This document shows, one piece after another, positions 5,588 to 7,824 of a stretch of 7,824 nucleotides of DNA (positions are counted from its first letter, which is position 1; each line of letters opens with the position of its first letter). Under the pieces are notes generated by a model. That model did no database searches. It saw only the letters and a program-made list of their open reading frames with translations, and was not told the DNA's origin. The DNA comes from Candidatus Falkowiibacteriota bacterium (GTDB lineage Bacteria; Patescibacteriota; Patescibacteriia; Patescibacteriales; GWC2-42-12). The translations under genes were made by a program, and so were the position numbers. Location of the stretch: contig JACQYU010000073.1 in NCBI GenBank assembly GCA_016208065.1, positions 1 to 7,824 on the forward strand, given 5' to 3'.

Positions 5588-6598
5588 ATGAAATATTATT
5601 CTATTGCCAAGCCATATATAACAGAAAAAGATAGAAAAAGCGTTTTAGCGGTTTTGAATACTGACAATTTAAGCTTAGGGCCGAAATGTCGTGAATTTGA
5701 AAAAAAATTCGCTAAAAAATTGGGCGTAAAATACGCTTGCGCGGTTTCTAGCGGCACGGCCGGCCTGCATCTGGCCTTGCTCGCTTGCGGCATTAAAGAA
5801 GGCGACGAAGTTATTACCTCGCCTTTTTCTTTCGTGGCTTCGGCTAATGCGATTTTATATGTCGGCGCCAAACCGGTATTCGTTGATATTGATCCATTAA
5901 TTTATAACATGGACGTTGCGAAAATTGAAGAAAAAATTACCGGTAAAACCAAAGCGATTTTAGTAGTTCATATTTTCGGCCAGCCTTGCGAGATGGAGCC
6001 GATTATGAAAATAGCCAAAAAATATAAATTGCGAATTATTGAAGATGCTTGCGAATCAATCGGCGCAACCCATAAAGGCAAACTGGCTGGAACTTTCGGA
6101 TCTGCCGGAGTATTCGCTTTTTATCCCAATAAGCAGATGACTACGGGTGAAGGCGGCATGATTATTACCAACAGCAAAAAGAGCTGCGCTTTAGGTATCA
6201 GCCAGCTAGCTAAACTTGATTTTATGATTAAGGAGCGAAGAAAAATCGCCGGCTGGTATAATAAAATTTTAAAATCAGATAGCAGCATAATCCAAACGCC
6301 GGCCACGGCCGCCAACAACACACACACTTGGTTTGTTTATGTTATTAAAATAAAGAATAAAAAAATTAATCGCGACCGATTAATAAAAAATTTAAAAAAA
6401 TTAGGTATTAGCGCTAAGCCGTACCTGCCGTCAATTCATTTGTTTGATTTTTATAGAAAGCAGTTTGGTTATAAATTGGGTGATTTTCCTATTTCCGAAG
6501 AAATGAGCGCCTTTAGCCTGGCTTTGCCGATTTATCTTGGCTTGACGGAAAGTGATTGTTTTTATATAATTAAGAGATTAAAAAAAAGCTATGATTAG
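5588..6598 (+). CDS. DegT/DnrJ/EryC1/StrS-family sugar aminotransferase, apparently internally deleted
   Basis: PLP-dependent aminotransferase of the type that converts a keto-sugar nucleotide to an amino sugar. Visible motifs: SSGTAGLHLAL (54-64, PLP phosphate contact), SPFSFVASANAI (78-89), IEDACESIGA (151-160, Asp153 for the pyridine nitrogen), and FYPNKQMTTGEGGM (178-191) with the Schiff-base lysine Lys182. Length is 336 residues against about 370-380 usually. The deficit is localised: TNSKK (194-198) runs straight into SCALGISQL (199-207), whereas relatives have about 40 residues between these, ending in an LGYNYR(L/M)S-type motif. That segment carries residues reaching the neighbouring subunit's PLP. 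The remainder (GISQL to the C-terminus) aligns normally and in frame. It follows the 139-bp repeat and precedes the capsule-type gene by 20 bp. The enzyme may be impaired unless the gap is an assembly artefact. The substrate is probably a 3- or 4-keto sugar linked to the NulO pathway. Confidence 0.86.
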   Translation: MKYYSIAKPYITEKDRKSVLAVLNTDNLSLGPKCREFEKKFAKKLGVKYACAVSSGTAGLHLALLACGIKEGDEVITSPFSFVASANAILYVGAKPVFVDIDPLIYNMDVAKIEEKITGKTKAILVVHIFGQPCEMEPIMKIAKKYKLRIIEDACESIGATHKGKLAGTFGSAGVFAFYPNKQMTTGEGGMIITNSKKSCALGISQLAKLDFMIKERRKIAGWYNKILKSDSSIIQTPATAANNTHTWFVYVIKIKNKKINRDRLIKNLKKLGISAKPYLPSIHLFDFYRKQFGYKLGDFPISEEMSAFSLALPIYLGLTESDCFYIIKRLKKSYD

Positions 6599-6618
6599 CA
6601 AAAAATTGTCTTAGAACT

Positions 6619-7824
6619 ATGGATAAGATGCAAAGCAAAAAGCGAGTATTTTTAATAAACTGGGATAACCAAAGGCCGGCCGTTGTTAAGGTTGCGGAAG
6701 ATTTGCAGAACCTAGGCTATGAAATACTTTACTGGGTAGCGCCTTATAAAGATGAAATAGGCAATAATAAGCTTAAATTTCCGCAAACTCAATTTCATTG
6801 GCACGATGACGCGATTAAGCTCGTGCCGCCCACGGAAATCGATGAAGCGGAATTTCCGCCATTAGGCGAGGAGTTAATAGAAAATTTATATGAGATAGAA
6901 TCAACTTTGGCCGCCATGAAGAAGTTTTATATTTTATCAAAATCAGTATTGGCTAAAAAGCATTTGTTTCATAGGCTGATTCAATATTGGCATGGCATTA
7001 TAAAAAAATTCAAGCCGGATATCATATTTTTTGTAATTTATCCCCATTCGGTTTTTGACTATACGATTTATTCCTTGGCTAAATTTTTAAAAATTAAAAC
7101 CATCATGTTTGAATATACCGGCATTACTGATAGATATTTATTAATTTCCGATTTTAAAGAGGGTAGTTTGGCTTTACGTGACGAGTATCATAAAAATCAA
7201 AATCAACAGTATAAAATTGAAGATTTAAGCGTTGATTTACAATCTTATTATCGCTGGCACTTAGATTATATTGCCGGAGAAATTCAGCCGGAATTAAAGC
7301 AAGTTTTAAAAAGCGCGTCCGGCATTAATAAATTGTTTTTAAAATCAAAGGTTGTTATAAAAAGTTTTTTTGATCTGTCATTTTTTAAAAAATTTGCCGG
7401 CTATATTGCCAAAGAGATCGGCTCTAATATGAAAAAGGAATACGAGAGACTGCAAACTACTCCCGATTTTAATAAAAAATATATTTATTTGCCGCTTAAT
7501 TTTCAGCCGGAATGCCCTTCTAGCCCCTTGGGCGGGGTGTTTGTTGATAAGATTTTAATGATAAAAACACTGTCATATTGTTTGCCCGAGAATTGGTTGA
7601 TTTATGTTAAAGAACATCCGATACAGTGGGCCATAAGCAGTTTAGCTTATTTTGATTTTAGATATAAAGGGTATTACGAGGAAATTTTTAAAATTAAGAA
7701 TGTTAGAATAATGCCTATCGGGACTAATAGCCATAAATTAATCGTTAATTCCCAAGCGGTCGCTACGGTTAGCGGCACGGCCGGCATGGAAGCTCTTTGG
7801 CGGTTAAAGCCGGTTTTGCTTTTC
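6619..7824 (+). CDS. KpsC/KpsS-like capsule polysaccharide transferase, partial (3' end outside window)
   Basis: The reading frame is open from the ATG at 6619 through base 7824 (402 codons) with no stop, so the C-terminus is missing. The N-terminal half resembles a GT-B Rossmann domain (KRVFLINWDNQRPAV at 8-22; PDIIFFVIYPHSVFDY at 133-148). The second half carries the capsule-synthesis signature in order: YIYLPLNFQPE (288-298) with PLGG soon after, LPENWLIYVKEHP (322-334), and VATVSGTAGMEAL (381-393). These are the conserved blocks of the Capsule_synth (KpsC/KpsS, beta-Kdo transferase) superfamily; the KEHP and GTAGxEA blocks probably bind the CMP-sugar donor. No signal peptide or membrane helix is seen. 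ATG 6619 is chosen as the first in-frame start after the aminotransferase stop; ATG 6628 is an alternative, and neither has a Shine-Dalgarno sequence. Beside CMP-NulO genes it may transfer a NulO rather than Kdo; this is inference. Confidence 0.82.
   Translation, partial: MDKMQSKKRVFLINWDNQRPAVVKVAEDLQNLGYEILYWVAPYKDEIGNNKLKFPQTQFHWHDDAIKLVPPTEIDEAEFPPLGEELIENLYEIESTLAAMKKFYILSKSVLAKKHLFHRLIQYWHGIIKKFKPDIIFFVIYPHSVFDYTIYSLAKFLKIKTIMFEYTGITDRYLLISDFKEGSLALRDEYHKNQNQQYKIEDLSVDLQSYYRWHLDYIAGEIQPELKQVLKSASGINKLFLKSKVVIKSFFDLSFFKKFAGYIAKEIGSNMKKEYERLQTTPDFNKKYIYLPLNFQPECPSSPLGGVFVDKILMIKTLSYCLPENWLIYVKEHPIQWAISSLAYFDFRYKGYYEEIFKIKNVRIMPIGTNSHKLIVNSQAVATVSGTAGMEALWRLKPVLLF

Noticed and set aside
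6591..6614. Tiny frame (ATG to TAG, 7 codons) overlapping the aminotransferase stop, as a leader peptide
   Set aside because: No attenuator hairpin or regulatory codon run accompanies it, and short frames like this arise easily by chance.

Overview
The window is an almost gap-free, single-strand (+) gene cluster from an AT-rich bacterial genome. It encodes synthesis and transfer of a sialic-acid-like nine-carbon sugar (nonulosonic acid, NulO). Six genes are complete: a cytidylyltransferase (neuA-like), a Gfo/Idh/MocA oxidoreductase, a condensing synthase (neuB-like), a hydrolysing UDP-HexNAc 2-epimerase (neuC/legG-like), a hexapeptide acyltransferase and a DegT-family aminotransferase. They are bracketed by a GT2 glycosyltransferase at the left and a KpsC/KpsS-like capsule-type transferase that runs off the right edge.

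Organism: no rRNA or marker gene is present, so this is inference only. Very tight spacing, two 14-nt gene overlaps, almost no recognisable Shine-Dalgarno sequence before any start, AT-rich codon use and a GC-rich intergenic palindrome with a CCTGCCCGCC-type stem together suggest a Patescibacteria/CPR-like genome (for example Parcubacteria). Other AT-rich uncultured bacteria are possible. All stop codons are TAA or TAG and no in-frame TGA occurs, so the genetic code cannot be decided here.

Layout: 17-910 GT2 transferase; 978-1712 neuA-like; 1699-2712 Gfo/Idh; 2713-2772 short gap with an imperfect inverted repeat; 2773-3834 neuB-like; 3821-4978 neuC-like; 4985-5383 acyltransferase; 5384-5587 a 204-bp gap holding a 139-bp inverted-repeat element; 5588-6598 aminotransferase; 6619-end capsule-type transferase.

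Proposed teamwork: the neuC-like enzyme would hydrolyse and epimerise a UDP-HexNAc to a ManNAc-type sugar, the neuB-like enzyme would condense that with PEP, and the neuA-like enzyme would activate the product as CMP-NulO. The GT2 or the KpsC/S-like protein could then transfer it to a surface glycan. The oxidoreductase, aminotransferase and acyltransferase form an oxidise/transaminate/acylate set that could add an acylamino group, which would make the product a modified NulO (legionaminic-like or new) rather than plain Neu5Ac. The least ordinary observations are a 14-T tract in neuB that replaces the conserved Ser-Thr-Pro motif, an apparent in-frame loss of about 40 residues in the aminotransferase, and the structured 139-bp intergenic element.
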